64,000 nt of DNA from assembly GCA_041674745.1 (NCBI GenBank), contig JBAYVD010000014.1:18149-82148 (forward strand). Direction: 5' to 3'. The translations under genes and the position numbers were made by a program. Source of the DNA: UBA2040 sp041674745. Its GTDB lineage: Bacteria; Bacteroidota; Bacteroidia; Flavobacteriales_D; Crocinitomicaceae. This document shows positions 1 through 8,901 of this stretch, in pieces. The stretch's first letter is position 1. Every line of letters begins with the position of its first letter. The notes below the pieces were generated by a model. The model was not told where the DNA came from. It saw only the letters and a program-made list of their open reading frames with translations, and made no database searches.

Positions 1-686
1 TTCCTGATACAATTCAATACCTTTTGACGTCTGAAATCACCACAAGTATTCGATGGGCAAAAGGAGAAGAATATGTTTCAGGTGCATTTGATCGTACCAG
101 TATTAGTTCTCGGTACCCAATCATAATGTTACAAGGAACTTTTGGAGTCAAGGGATTATTGGGCAGTGATTATCAATATCAAAAAATAGATTTGTTTCTT
201 GATCATACCCGGCAAACGGGTATTTTCGGGCATATCCGCTACGGAGTTCATGTCGGGAAAACCTTTGGTTCGGTAGCGTATCCCTTTTTAAAAATTCATG
301 AAGGAAGTCAATCCTATTGGTTGCTAACCTCTACTTTCAATAAGTTGAATTATTATGAATTCATTTCTGACCAATATGCAACCGTCTATTTAGAGCAACA
401 TTGGGATGGATTTTTCTTGGATAGAATTCCGCTTTTAAAGAAATTGCAATGGAGATTGGTAAGTGGTTCACGTGCTACAATTGGTTCACTTTCTGCGAAT
501 TCAATAGGGAATATTCAAATTCCTTCGTTTACGAAACAATTTAACAATGTCCCCTACGTTGAAGCTAATTTGGGGATAGAAAATATTTTCAAATTTGGAA
601 GAATTGACTTGGTGTGGCGTTTGACCCATCAAATTCCTGGACAAAATCCAATGGGAGTGCGTGGAAGACTGTCCTTTAATTTTTAA
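1..686 (+). CDS. DUF5686-type outer-membrane protein, C-terminal fragment (5' end outside window)
   Basis: The frame is open from the first bases of the window, so this is the C-terminal end of a longer protein; the in-frame TTG at 24 is not a credible start. The visible ~227 residues are rich in aromatic beta-strand segments and end in GRLSFNF, an outer-membrane barrel ending with a terminal aromatic residue. The segment around 'DRIPLLKKLQWRLVSGSRA' resembles the barrel part of the DUF5686/carboxypeptidase-regulatory-like proteins of Bacteroidota. Function of that family is not established. lptB follows after 9 bases, so the two genes probably share a transcript. The family assignment is from memory of the motif pattern and is moderately sure. 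Confidence 0.6.
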   Translation, partial: PDTIQYLLTSEITTSIRWAKGEEYVSGAFDRTSISSRYPIIMLQGTFGVKGLLGSDYQYQKIDLFLDHTRQTGIFGHIRYGVHVGKTFGSVAYPFLKIHEGSQSYWLLTSTFNKLNYYEFISDQYATVYLEQHWDGFFLDRIPLLKKLQWRLVSGSRATIGSLSANSIGNIQIPSFTKQFNNVPYVEANLGIENIFKFGRIDLVWRLTHQIPGQNPMGVRGRLSFNF

Positions 687-695
687 CTTAGCGAC

Positions 696-1424
696 GTGAA
701 ACTGCATACCAACATAATTAAAAAATCGTACAAAGGTCGTCACGTCGTAAAAGGTGTTTCGATTGAAGTAAATGAAGGAGAAATCGTCGGATTGCTGGGA
801 CCAAATGGTGCGGGAAAGACAACTTCTTTCTACATGATCGTCGGATTGGTTAGTCCGGACGAAGGAAACGTTTACCTGGACGATACCGATATTACCAAAT
901 ATCCAATGTTTAAACGCTCACAAATGGGGATTGGCTATCTTCCCCAAGAGGTATCCGTTTTTCGAAAATTGAGTGTTGAGGACAACATTATGGCGATATT
1001 AGAAATGACGGATCTTCCCAAAAATCAGCGGAAAGCAAGATTGGAGGAATTATTATCAGAGTTCAGTCTAAACCATGTTCGAAAAACCATGGGAAATCGT
1101 TTGTCAGGTGGTGAAAAGCGCCGAACTGAAATCGCACGGGCATTGGCAACCAATCCAAAATTTCTTTTGTTGGACGAACCTTTTGCAGGGGTGGATCCAA
1201 TCGCGGTTGAGGATATTCAAGCGATTGTTTCTCAATTGCGGGAAAAGGGAATTGGGATTTTGATAACGGACCACAATGTGCAAGAAACACTCAACATCAC
1301 AGATCGAGCTTATTTGCTTTTTGAAGGGAGTATTTTGAAATCGGGTACGGCAGAGGAATTGGCGGCTGATGAACAAGTAAGAAAGGTGTATTTGGGGCAA
1401 AAATTTGTGCTTCGAAAAAAATAG
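696..1424 (+). CDS. lptB: LptB, ATPase of the lipopolysaccharide export ABC transporter
   Basis: Cytoplasmic ATPase that powers the LptFG complex, extracting LPS from the inner membrane for delivery to the cell surface. The 242 residues are the usual LptB length. Walker A GPNGAGKT is at 35-42, the ABC signature LSGGE at 136-140, Walker B LLLDE at 157-161 and the switch histidine at 193. The segment GAGKTTSFYMIVGL is characteristic of LptB rather than other ABC ATPases. The start is a GTG nine bases after the upstream outer-membrane gene. LptF/G/A/C are not in the window. Confidence 0.95.
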   Translation: MKLHTNIIKKSYKGRHVVKGVSIEVNEGEIVGLLGPNGAGKTTSFYMIVGLVSPDEGNVYLDDTDITKYPMFKRSQMGIGYLPQEVSVFRKLSVEDNIMAILEMTDLPKNQRKARLEELLSEFSLNHVRKTMGNRLSGGEKRRTEIARALATNPKFLLLDEPFAGVDPIAVEDIQAIVSQLREKGIGILITDHNVQETLNITDRAYLLFEGSILKSGTAEELAADEQVRKVYLGQKFVLRKK

Positions 1425-1527
1425 GACATCGGTCATCACAAATGGGAGAAGAAATCTTTCCTTGTGTTGATTCCCATGGAATAAATAAAATGTTCGCTCA
1501 GATTTTTTCTTTTTAATAAAAAAAGTC

Positions 1528-1535
1528 TAATTTTG
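1528..1535 (+). promoter_or_regulatory. -7-like element TAATTTTG before the 149-aa lipoprotein gene
   Basis: Matches the Bacteroidota -7 consensus TAnnTTTG and lies 22 bases before the ATG at 1558. No TTG is present 19-20 bases upstream (the position reads TTT), so only half of the promoter is convincing. Confidence 0.4.
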
Positions 1536-1557
1536 AGTGGAAATCAGTGAATTAATT

Positions 1558-2007
1558 ATGTCGAAAAAAGCTACTTTTATATTTCTATTCATCCTCCCAT
1601 TTACAATACAATTTTCTTGTCAAAAAGGATGTCAATATCCAGCTGATAGCGTTGCGGGCGATATTATTCCGGATTCTTACGTGCTTGGAGGAAACACAGA
1701 TGGCAATAAGTCAGTACATTTCACCGCGACGTCACAGTACGATTTGCAAGTAAGTTTTGACAAAGGACAAAACTACGAACCAGTGAATTTCAACAAGTAT
1801 ACTGTTTTAAATTTCCCAGTAACCGTTAGTTGCAATACGCATTTCGATAGAGAAGTGAAAATTGATAATGCCGCGCAAAAAGTTACCTATACCTTAACTT
1901 CAGAATCTTGCCCAGATTGTGAAGATCAATACACCATAGACAATTGGATTTTGACGAAAAAATTTCCAGCATCTTACCAGGTTGTATACTCCCATAAAAA
2001 GAATTAA
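1558..2007 (+). CDS. hypothetical lipoprotein, 149 aa
   Basis: Not recognised. The ATG at 1558 is preferred to the GTG at 1537 because a -7-like TAATTTTG lies at 1528-1535, just before the GTG. The product has a hydrophobic N-terminus and a cysteine after residues IQFS, a loose Bacteroidota-style lipobox. The mature part has two further cysteine clusters (CQKGC near the N-terminus and CPDC near residue 126), so disulphides or metal binding are possible. The gene stands alone between lptB and a hairpin terminator. Predicted to be a small envelope lipoprotein of unknown role. Confidence 0.65.
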   Translation: MSKKATFIFLFILPFTIQFSCQKGCQYPADSVAGDIIPDSYVLGGNTDGNKSVHFTATSQYDLQVSFDKGQNYEPVNFNKYTVLNFPVTVSCNTHFDREVKIDNAAQKVTYTLTSESCPDCEDQYTIDNWILTKKFPASYQVVYSHKKN

Positions 2008-2036
2008 AACCGTTATTGCTTAAATTAGTGCACAAA

Positions 2037-2065
2037 AAAAGTCTTTAGTTAAACCAAAGACTTTT
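2037..2065. terminator. bidirectional hairpin terminator between convergent genes
   Basis: AAAAGTCTTT pairs with AAAGACTTTT across a nine-base loop. The arms carry A and T tracts on both sides, so it can end transcription of the lipoprotein gene at 1558-2007 (+) and of the small lipoprotein gene at 2096-2233 (-), which converge here. Confidence 0.8.
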
Positions 2066-2095
2066 GAGTAAAATAAGGAGAAAATAGTGTATCGT

Positions 2096-2233
2096 TTATT
2101 TCGATGCTAAATCTACGTTTTCTACTGTAATGCTGCCGTATGCGTCGCAATGTCCTCCTTTAGAACCTCCGCAAGCTGCTAAACTTACTGTTAATACAAT
2201 GGCTACTACTGTTAAAATGGCTACTCTTTTCAT
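2096..2233 (-). CDS. small lipoprotein, 45 aa
   Basis: A short minus-strand reading frame with ATG at 2233 and TAA ending at 2096. The first 20 residues are a clean lipoprotein signal with lipobox LAAC at 18-21. The mature peptide is only 25 residues, starting CGGSKGGHCDAYGS, and carries a second cysteine at 29. Very small lipoproteins with a CxAYG-like core occur in many Bacteroidota (recalled, not checked). It ends at the shared terminator at 2037-2065, which supports its being a real gene. Role unknown. Confidence 0.8.
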   Translation of the reverse strand: MKRVAILTVVAIVLTVSLAACGGSKGGHCDAYGSITVENVDLASK

Positions 2234-2365
2234 GTTTAGGATTTTATTCATTAATATCAATCTACAAAATACAAAGTTATTACTAATTACGTTAATTTCA
2301 TACTTTTATTATTTTGAAGAATATGTTGTTCCAATAATTACAGCATAAATACGTTCAAATCAAGC

Positions 2366-4066
2366 ATGTGGTTTTCTAGAGCTTTTTTCCTGTTTTTTTG
2401 CTTTATTTCTATCACAGGATGGAGTCAAAAGCCCTACCAGCTTATCTTTACGAACAACGATTACAAAGGTTTCAAAAAAAATCCAGATTTCTTTTTTAAA
2501 GACAGTTCTTCAGCGGTTGATTATGTTCGAAAGCTACGATTTTCAGCTATAGAGAAGGGGTTTTTAACAGCTTCCATTGATACGTCCTTTTTTGTTGATA
2601 AAAAATACACGGTGACTTTTTATTTGGGGCCTAAATTCGACGAAATTGTCATGAAAATGTCACCTGAAGATTTGACTTTTTTCAGACGAAAAATTCGACT
2701 TTCAGAAAAATTATTGACCCATCAAACCTTTCGACCCAAAGAAATTGGCAAATTGATCAATGATTTGCACAATTGCTTATTGGCCAATGGTTATCCTTTT
2801 GCTAAAGTGACGTTGAAAATTAATCAAGTGAGCGATGGAAAAAGTGAAGGAATTGTGACAATTGAACGATTCAAATCGCTGAATTGGTCCAAGATTATTG
2901 TGAAAGGCGATACGGCAATTTCGATTAACTATTTGTACAATTTGTTTCAAATCAAACCAGGCAAACCGTATAACGAGTCGCAACTGAAATTTATTTCCGA
3001 CCGAATCATTCAAGTTCCTTTTCTGAATGAAATTAAGCCGCACGAAATTTTGTTCACCCCGGAAGGAGTTGAGTTGTATGTCTACATCAAAAGTAAACCC
3101 ATGAGCTCGATCAATGGTTTTCTGGGGTTACAACCGGATCCCGTGAAGAATAAATATTTCTTGACCGGTGAAATTGCTTTGAAGTTGCAGAATGTTTTAA
3201 AGCAAGGAGAGTTACTAGATTTCAATTGGCGGAATATTCAAACCCAAACGCAACAGTTGCAAACCCATATCAATTTTCCTTTCTTATTTAAATCGCCGTT
3301 TGGAATTGATGGACAATTTAAATTGTACAAAAGAGACAGTACTTTTTTGGATTTAAAAACCAAACTGGCCATCCAATATTACCTTTCTGGCGGGAATTTT
3401 GTTTCTTTTTACTATGAAAGAAATTCCTCTTCCTTGCTCGGTGGTGCTGCTCTGAATACGAGTTTTACCAATCTAGCCAACGTGCAAACCAACAATTATG
3501 GTGTCGCCATTTCAAGGAGAAAAGTAGATTACCTACCGAATCCTACACGCGGACTCAACATTGTGGCTTCCTTTTCTGTCGGTCAAAGGCAAAGTCAAAT
3601 CAGCGATACGAGTGCGAAAGTGAAGAATTTGATTTTTAAAGGAGAAAGTACGATTGAGTATTATGTTCCCATTGCAAAACGCCAAGTGTTGCGCCTCGCG
3701 AATCAAACATTGACCCTTACGGCTCCGCAGGTTTTTCAAAATGAGCTGGTCCGATTTGGTGGGCTAAGTTCTCAACGGGGTTTTAACGAAGATGAAATTT
3801 ATGCTTCTACCGTTTCAATCCTTAGTTTGGAATACCGATTTTTATTGGACAAGAATTCAAGAATATTTGTCTTTTATGATCAGAGTATGTATGAAAATAC
3901 CAGTTTGCAATACAGACAAGATACACCTTTTGGTTTTGGTGCAGGTTTGTCATTTGGCACCAATATTGGCGTTTTTTCTATTCAATACGCTCTCGGAAGT
4001 CAACAAGGAAACCCGATTCTTTTTAAAAATGGCAAGATTCATTTCGGATATATTGCCTACTTTTAA
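2366..4066 (+). CDS. BamA/TamA-family outer-membrane protein
   Basis: The 566-residue product begins with a signal peptide (about 1-21, ending GWSQ). A periplasmic part with POTRA-like segments (about 170-245) follows, then a long barrel (about 250-566) rich in alternating aromatic strands, with RGFNEDEIYAS matching the conserved surface-antigen RGF motif, and a C-terminal Phe. Members of this superfamily insert or translocate outer-membrane proteins. At 566 residues it is shorter than true five-POTRA BamA, so it is more likely a TamA-like or accessory Omp85 protein. rmuC follows after 18 bases. Confidence 0.8.
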   Translation: MWFSRAFFLFFCFISITGWSQKPYQLIFTNNDYKGFKKNPDFFFKDSSSAVDYVRKLRFSAIEKGFLTASIDTSFFVDKKYTVTFYLGPKFDEIVMKMSPEDLTFFRRKIRLSEKLLTHQTFRPKEIGKLINDLHNCLLANGYPFAKVTLKINQVSDGKSEGIVTIERFKSLNWSKIIVKGDTAISINYLYNLFQIKPGKPYNESQLKFISDRIIQVPFLNEIKPHEILFTPEGVELYVYIKSKPMSSINGFLGLQPDPVKNKYFLTGEIALKLQNVLKQGELLDFNWRNIQTQTQQLQTHINFPFLFKSPFGIDGQFKLYKRDSTFLDLKTKLAIQYYLSGGNFVSFYYERNSSSLLGGAALNTSFTNLANVQTNNYGVAISRRKVDYLPNPTRGLNIVASFSVGQRQSQISDTSAKVKNLIFKGESTIEYYVPIAKRQVLRLANQTLTLTAPQVFQNELVRFGGLSSQRGFNEDEIYASTVSILSLEYRFLLDKNSRIFVFYDQSMYENTSLQYRQDTPFGFGAGLSFGTNIGVFSIQYALGSQQGNPILFKNGKIHFGYIAYF

Positions 4067-4084
4067 GATCCAATTTATTCCTCC

Positions 4085-5344
4085 ATGTATTTAGAATTAT
4101 TTTTAGTGGTCGTAGCGCTTATCGCTGGTTTCGCTGCATTTTGGTTTTTCAGAGAAAACCTACAATCGGTTGCTGCAAAAACGCAATGGATGAATGATTT
4201 TCAGCTAGTTTCGAAAGAAAAAGAAGAAATTCAAAATCAATTTATCCGGACGAAAGCCGAGAACGACTTGTATCAAAAACAATTGCACGACGAAAAAGAA
4301 AGTTTTGTAGAGCAAAAGGAATTTTTAACCCAACAATTGCAATTGCTGGGTAAAGATTTGGTGGAGCAAGGCAGCAAAACTTTGAAAATGGAAAGTCATC
4401 AAAAGCTCAATGAATTGCTCCATCCTTTCAAGGAAAAATTGGATCAATTTGAAAAGGAAGTACGCGACAATCACAAGCGTGATATAGAGCAATACTCCAA
4501 TATGTCAGCCGTTGTGCGCACTCTTTCTGAGCAACATGATAAAATGAAATCAACCGCACAAAATCTGGTGGATGCCTTACGCGGCGAAAACAAAGTGCAA
4601 GGTGATTGGGGAGAAATGGCGTTGGAAAGAATATTGGAATCGTCAGGTTTAATTAAAGGACAAGAATATGAAACGCAAAGTTCTTTCCGTGATGAAGAAG
4701 GGAATCTACAACGCCCGGATGTCGTCATACAATTGCCAGAGAACAAGAAAATCATCATTGACTCCAAAGTTTCTTTGCGAGCCTTTGAACGGTATATCAA
4801 TGAGGAGGATAGTGTCTTGAAGAAGGAAGCCTTGAAAGATCATATTTTGTCTTTGAAAACACACATCAAACAATTGGGCGAAAAAGATTATTCTCATTTG
4901 ACGGACATCAATTCTCCTGAGTTTGTTTTGCTATTCATTCCTTTGGAATCCTCCTTTGCTCTGGCAGTAAAAGAAGAACCAGATTTGTATGAATTGGCGA
5001 TGAAACAAAAAATTGTATTGGTTACACCCTCTACTTTATTAGCTACGTTGAAAACTGTTGATTCAATTTGGAAACACGAACGAACGAATAAAAATGCGCA
5101 AGTGATTGCTGAACAAGCCGGCCGGTTGTACGATAAGTTTGTGGCCTTTGTGGCGGACTTAGAAAAGGTCGGCAAAAAACAAGAAGAGGCTTCTGATGCA
5201 TATGATAAAGCCATGAACAAATTGAAAACGGGCAATGGCAACTTGATGATTTCTGCGGAAAAATTGAAAATTTTGGGTGTTAAAACCAAAAAGAATTTAG
5301 ACAATAAAAATCTGTTGGAGGAAAACGACCATGAAGAGGATTAG
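4085..5344 (+). CDS. rmuC: RmuC-family DNA recombination protein
   Basis: 419 residues: an N-terminal membrane anchor (about 1-23), a Gln/Glu/Lys-rich coiled coil (about 25-140) and the RmuC domain with GENKVQGDWGEMALERILE and RPDVVIQLPENKKIIIDSKVS, the conserved core of a PD-(D/E)XK-like nuclease fold. In E. coli RmuC limits recombination at inverted repeats; its biochemical activity is not well defined. The last 14 bases overlap the next gene, so the two are probably translationally coupled. Confidence 0.93.
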   Translation: MYLELFLVVVALIAGFAAFWFFRENLQSVAAKTQWMNDFQLVSKEKEEIQNQFIRTKAENDLYQKQLHDEKESFVEQKEFLTQQLQLLGKDLVEQGSKTLKMESHQKLNELLHPFKEKLDQFEKEVRDNHKRDIEQYSNMSAVVRTLSEQHDKMKSTAQNLVDALRGENKVQGDWGEMALERILESSGLIKGQEYETQSSFRDEEGNLQRPDVVIQLPENKKIIIDSKVSLRAFERYINEEDSVLKKEALKDHILSLKTHIKQLGEKDYSHLTDINSPEFVLLFIPLESSFALAVKEEPDLYELAMKQKIVLVTPSTLLATLKTVDSIWKHERTNKNAQVIAEQAGRLYDKFVAFVADLEKVGKKQEEASDAYDKAMNKLKTGNGNLMISAEKLKILGVKTKKNLDNKNLLEENDHEED

Positions 5345-6575
5345 TTTTTTTCTGTTGCTGATTTTACTTTCTTGCGCTAGCAAAAAAGAAGTGGGTTATG
5401 CACATTTATTGAAAGTAAAGGAAGTTAAACCCCGACAAATTGATGATTTACCCATTGAATTTGTTCTGTTCAGAGAAACAGACACTGTTTGTAAATTGTA
5501 TTACAAAATTGACCCAAAGGATTTCCTTTCTATGCGTGATTCTTTAGGGAATTGGTCAAGGAAAGCCAATGTCGAATTAGTTCTTCAAAACAATCAGTTG
5601 GGTGGGTTGAAATTGGTTGAAATGGCTCAAGACTCTTTGATTACTTCCACTCAATTCATTTTTGATAGTTGTGTTTTTTCTCTTCCAACGCAACGAGATG
5701 TTTATTTGGAGTTGAAGTTAATTGACGAATACAAACACGTTTATCAATTGTACCCGCTTTGGTGGGAGCGGGACGCTGATTTTATTGCGCAAGACCTTTG
5801 TCTTTGGAACCAGGATAGTTCGCAAATGGAAACCAATTCGTTTGTAAACGTAGGTAGACTAATTGTGCGAAAACATGCGGATTTGACATCCACATTGAAA
5901 ATCGATGTGTACCAAAATATTTTTCAAGCCGCCGCACCGATGTTTGAAATTCAGGATATCCGCAATACAGTCATCAGTCCTGCTTTCGATTTTCACGGAA
6001 ACGCAGATGAGATTACGGTTTACATCAATGCGTTGAAAGTTGATTCCTACTGTCGAATTTATCCTTTGGATGAAATGAAAAATGGAAATAAAAATCAAAA
6101 ATTTTCATTCACCAAAAAAATAATGCAAACCAGTTATTTGATCGCCCCGATTTGTTATTTGTTGGATGAAAAAACGGAAAATCCAGCAGCGATTGGACTC
6201 AACACATGGTTGCAATTTTGGTCAAAAGCATCCAACAACGACCCGCAAGTGGCGGAACGATTGATCAAAGAATTCAATCGACGGGTTAAATTCGCGAATG
6301 ATAAGTTCGGAAGTTACAAAGAAGGCTGGCAAACGGATCGAGGTATGCTATACATTCTTTTAGGGGCGCCAGATCGCATTCAGGAAGGACCAAGAGGTGA
6401 ACAATGGTTGTACGGCATGACGCAACTCAACAATACGGAATTTTCGTTCGTACGCAATCCGCATGATTTGAATAAAAATGATTTTGTTTTGGAACGAAGC
6501 ATCGATTACCATCAAATTTGGCAAGGAGCGATTCAGAAGTGGGAAAGTGGTTGGGTGAAAACCGGAGATTATTAA
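5331..6575 (+). CDS. GWxTD-domain lipoprotein
   Basis: 414 residues beginning with a short lipoprotein signal (cysteine after LLS, about residue 15). Near residues 332-336 is GWQTDRGMLYILLGAPD, the signature of the GWxTD domain (TIGR04514), known mainly from Bacteroidota and Acidobacteria and without assigned function. The ATG lies inside the end of rmuC, and GGAGG at 5317-5321 sits nine bases before it, an unusual Shine-Dalgarno-like sequence for this phylum. It converges on mlaF, ending four bases past that gene's stop end. Confidence 0.88.
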   Translation: MKRISFFLLLILLSCASKKEVGYAHLLKVKEVKPRQIDDLPIEFVLFRETDTVCKLYYKIDPKDFLSMRDSLGNWSRKANVELVLQNNQLGGLKLVEMAQDSLITSTQFIFDSCVFSLPTQRDVYLELKLIDEYKHVYQLYPLWWERDADFIAQDLCLWNQDSSQMETNSFVNVGRLIVRKHADLTSTLKIDVYQNIFQAAAPMFEIQDIRNTVISPAFDFHGNADEITVYINALKVDSYCRIYPLDEMKNGNKNQKFSFTKKIMQTSYLIAPICYLLDEKTENPAAIGLNTWLQFWSKASNNDPQVAERLIKEFNRRVKFANDKFGSYKEGWQTDRGMLYILLGAPDRIQEGPRGEQWLYGMTQLNNTEFSFVRNPHDLNKNDFVLERSIDYHQIWQGAIQKWESGWVKTGDY

Positions 6576-7333
6576 TGTTTCTGTATGGAAGCTTTGATTT
6601 CTTTCATAAATTCAGAAGCATAAACAAAATCGATTATTTCCTGATTTTCAGTTGTAATAATGGACTTTCGATCGCCTTCCCACCATTTCTGTCCGTCGTG
6701 GATAAAAATGATCTTATCGCCAATTTCTATCACCGAATTCATATCATGCGTGATGACAACCGTAGTCATGTTGGATTCATACGTTATTTCACGAATCAAA
6801 TTATCAATGACAATGGATGTCTGTGGATCCAATCCAGAGTTGGGTTCATCACAAAACAAATATTTTGGATTCAACGCAATGGCTCTTGCAATTGCCACCC
6901 GTTTTTTCATTCCACCGGATAATTCAGCAGGCAATAAGTTGTTTTTTCCACTTAAATTGACACGATCCAAACAGAAATTAACGCGGTCCAGCATTTCCTT
7001 TTTGGTTTGATTTCCAAACATGGTCATTGGAAACATTACATTTTGTTCCACATTCATGGAATCGAATAGTGCGGATGCTTGAAAAAGCATGCCAATTTCT
7101 TTTCGAAGTTCTTTTCGGTCCATTCGATCCATCGTGGTAAAATTTCGTTCATCGAAAAGAACCGATCCAGAATCGGGCTCGTACAAACCAACAATGCATT
7201 TTGTCAGTACAGATTTGCCTTGGCCTGATTGACCAATGATCAGATTCACTTTACCAGGCTCAAACGTCGTGTTTATATCGAATAAAACTTGACGTTGCGA
7301 AAATGACTTATTCAAATGTTTTATTTCAATCAT
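6572..7333 (-). CDS. mlaF: MlaF-like ABC transporter ATPase (lipid transport)
   Basis: ATPase partner of the MlaE permease for retrograde or anterograde phospholipid traffic between inner and outer membrane. With the start at 7333 it has 253 residues: Walker A GQSGQGKS 34-41, signature LSGGM 138-142, Walker B LFCDE to 163, and H196. The ATG shares its A with the mlaE stop (TAATG), which fixes the start; a longer reading with 12 more residues is unlikely. The MlaD substrate-binding gene often found next in Bacteroidota is absent here. Confidence 0.92.
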   Translation of the reverse strand: MIEIKHLNKSFSQRQVLFDINTTFEPGKVNLIIGQSGQGKSVLTKCIVGLYEPDSGSVLFDERNFTTMDRMDRKELRKEIGMLFQASALFDSMNVEQNVMFPMTMFGNQTKKEMLDRVNFCLDRVNLSGKNNLLPAELSGGMKKRVAIARAIALNPKYLFCDEPNSGLDPQTSIVIDNLIREITYESNMTTVVITHDMNSVIEIGDKIIFIHDGQKWWEGDRKSIITTENQEIIDFVYASEFMKEIKASIQKH

Positions 7334-8073
7334 TACAATAAAAGCATTTGAGTAAGGAAGAAATTGCAAATTAAAATTACAATACTGCTGTTTACAACGG
7401 CTTGGGTAGACGAACGTCCAACATCCAATGCACCACCTTTTGTGTAATAACCATAAAAAGCAGAAACAGAAACAATGCTGAATCCAAAAACAACTGATTT
7501 CACCAAAGCATACCAGATATCACCCATTTTAAAGAACGAGCGCAAACCGAATATATACGTTTCGGTAGAGGATAAATTCGCTAAAACCAAAGAAAGCCAG
7601 CCTCCGATTAAACTCAAACCAATAGACATGATAATGAGAAAAGGAAAGAACAATATGGCTGCTAATACTTTCGGTAAAACCAAAAAGGACAAAGAGTTTA
7701 CACCCATGATTTCCAACGCATCGATTTGTTCTGTTACCCGCATGGTTCCTATTTCAGAAGCGATATTGGAGCCAATTTTCCCAGCAAGAATCAATGAAAT
7801 AATCGTTGGGGAAAATTCTAGAATGGTACTGGATCGAGTGATGTAGCCGATTGTGTATTCCGGCAACAATGGTGAAGTCATGTTGGAAGCCGTTTGTAGA
7901 GCAATGACACCACCCATAAAAGTGGACAACAGAGCAACAATAGGAATTGAATTGATGCCGATGAATTGAATTTCATCAAACAGTCTTACTCGAAAGATAT
8001 TCCATTTTTCAGGTTTCGAAAAAACTACCCAAATCATTTGGAAGTATTTGCCTATGTTCGCTATTATATTCAC
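7333..8073 (-). CDS. mlaE: MlaE-family ABC transporter permease
   Basis: 246-residue integral membrane protein with the MlaE signature region LLSTFMGGVIALQ near the N-terminus and the run ILEFSPTIISLILAGKIGSNIASEIG, conserved in MlaE/YrbE permeases. About five membrane segments are visible. It starts at a GTG. Coupled to mlaF by a one-base overlap. Acts in the inner membrane in phospholipid trafficking that keeps the outer membrane asymmetric. Confidence 0.94.
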   Translation of the reverse strand: MNIIANIGKYFQMIWVVFSKPEKWNIFRVRLFDEIQFIGINSIPIVALLSTFMGGVIALQTASNMTSPLLPEYTIGYITRSSTILEFSPTIISLILAGKIGSNIASEIGTMRVTEQIDALEIMGVNSLSFLVLPKVLAAILFFPFLIIMSIGLSLIGGWLSLVLANLSSTETYIFGLRSFFKMGDIWYALVKSVVFGFSIVSVSAFYGYYTKGGALDVGRSSTQAVVNSSIVILICNFFLTQMLLL

Positions 8074-8265
8074 TTGAGCGCTAAATTAATCCATATTTCC
8101 GTTTTAAAGAAGGTTAAGCAAGAAGTTTTATCAAAAACCCAACGTTATTAAGATTTTGGATTTAGATGATAGCCAGTCAGTAGGAATGGAAGAACTTAGT
8201 ATTAGAAATCTTCTATCTTCTTGTATTCCATGCAAATTTTCAAAAGAAGCATTAATTTTACAGAC

Positions 8266-8901
8266 ATGAATAGTCCAATGGTTTTTGAACAACACAAGAA
8301 AGTGCTCGAAAAGTATTTGCCATTGGAATTCGTGGACTCGGTGGTGGATTTAATTTTACGTCACCCGTTGGAATTTTCAATTGTACGTCCACGTGCCTCC
8401 AAATTGGGTGATTTTCGTTACGGACCCACCCTGAAAAGACCAAAAATAACGGTGAATGGAAATTTGAATCGTTATTCGTTTCTTATCACAACTTTGCACG
8501 AATTGGCACATTATTATGCACATCTGGAATATGGTGGACGAATCAAGGCACACGGCAAAGAATGGCAGAAAACATATCAAAAACTAATCTACCCAACCAT
8601 CGAAAGTGGCCATTTACCGAATGATATAGAAAACGCGTTGTTACAATCGCTGGTCAGCGTAAAAGCGTCGTCTTGCACCGATTTGAATTTGATGCGGGTG
8701 CTTCGTGGGTATGATGCGGATGCCATTGGCACACTTTATTTGGAAGACATCGACGAAAACACGCATTTTGAATTGAATGGAAAATGGTTTACGAAAGGTA
8801 AATTAAGAAGAAAAAGATACCTTTGTTACGAATTAAACTCTAGAAAAAACTACCTTGTTTCGGCTTTAGCAGAGGTGAAAATAAAAGAAAATGGAAAATA
8901 A
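8266..8901 (+). CDS. SprT-like zinc metalloprotease-domain protein
   Basis: With ATG at 8266 the product has 211 residues. HELAH at 78-82 is the HExxH zinc site and H96 in KAHGKEW is the likely third ligand, the arrangement of the SprT/Spartan family. In eukaryotes Spartan degrades DNA-protein crosslinks; the bacterial role is unclear. A longer start at TTG 8221 is possible, but the family usually begins near this ATG. The end overlaps the next gene by 11 bases. Confidence 0.85.
   Translation: MNSPMVFEQHKKVLEKYLPLEFVDSVVDLILRHPLEFSIVRPRASKLGDFRYGPTLKRPKITVNGNLNRYSFLITTLHELAHYYAHLEYGGRIKAHGKEWQKTYQKLIYPTIESGHLPNDIENALLQSLVSVKASSCTDLNLMRVLRGYDADAIGTLYLEDIDENTHFELNGKWFTKGKLRRKRYLCYELNSRKNYLVSALAEVKIKENGK

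Noticed and set aside
1063..1439. Overlapping reading frames on both strands inside lptB
   Set aside because: They are shadows of a clearly functional ABC ATPase and have no family features.
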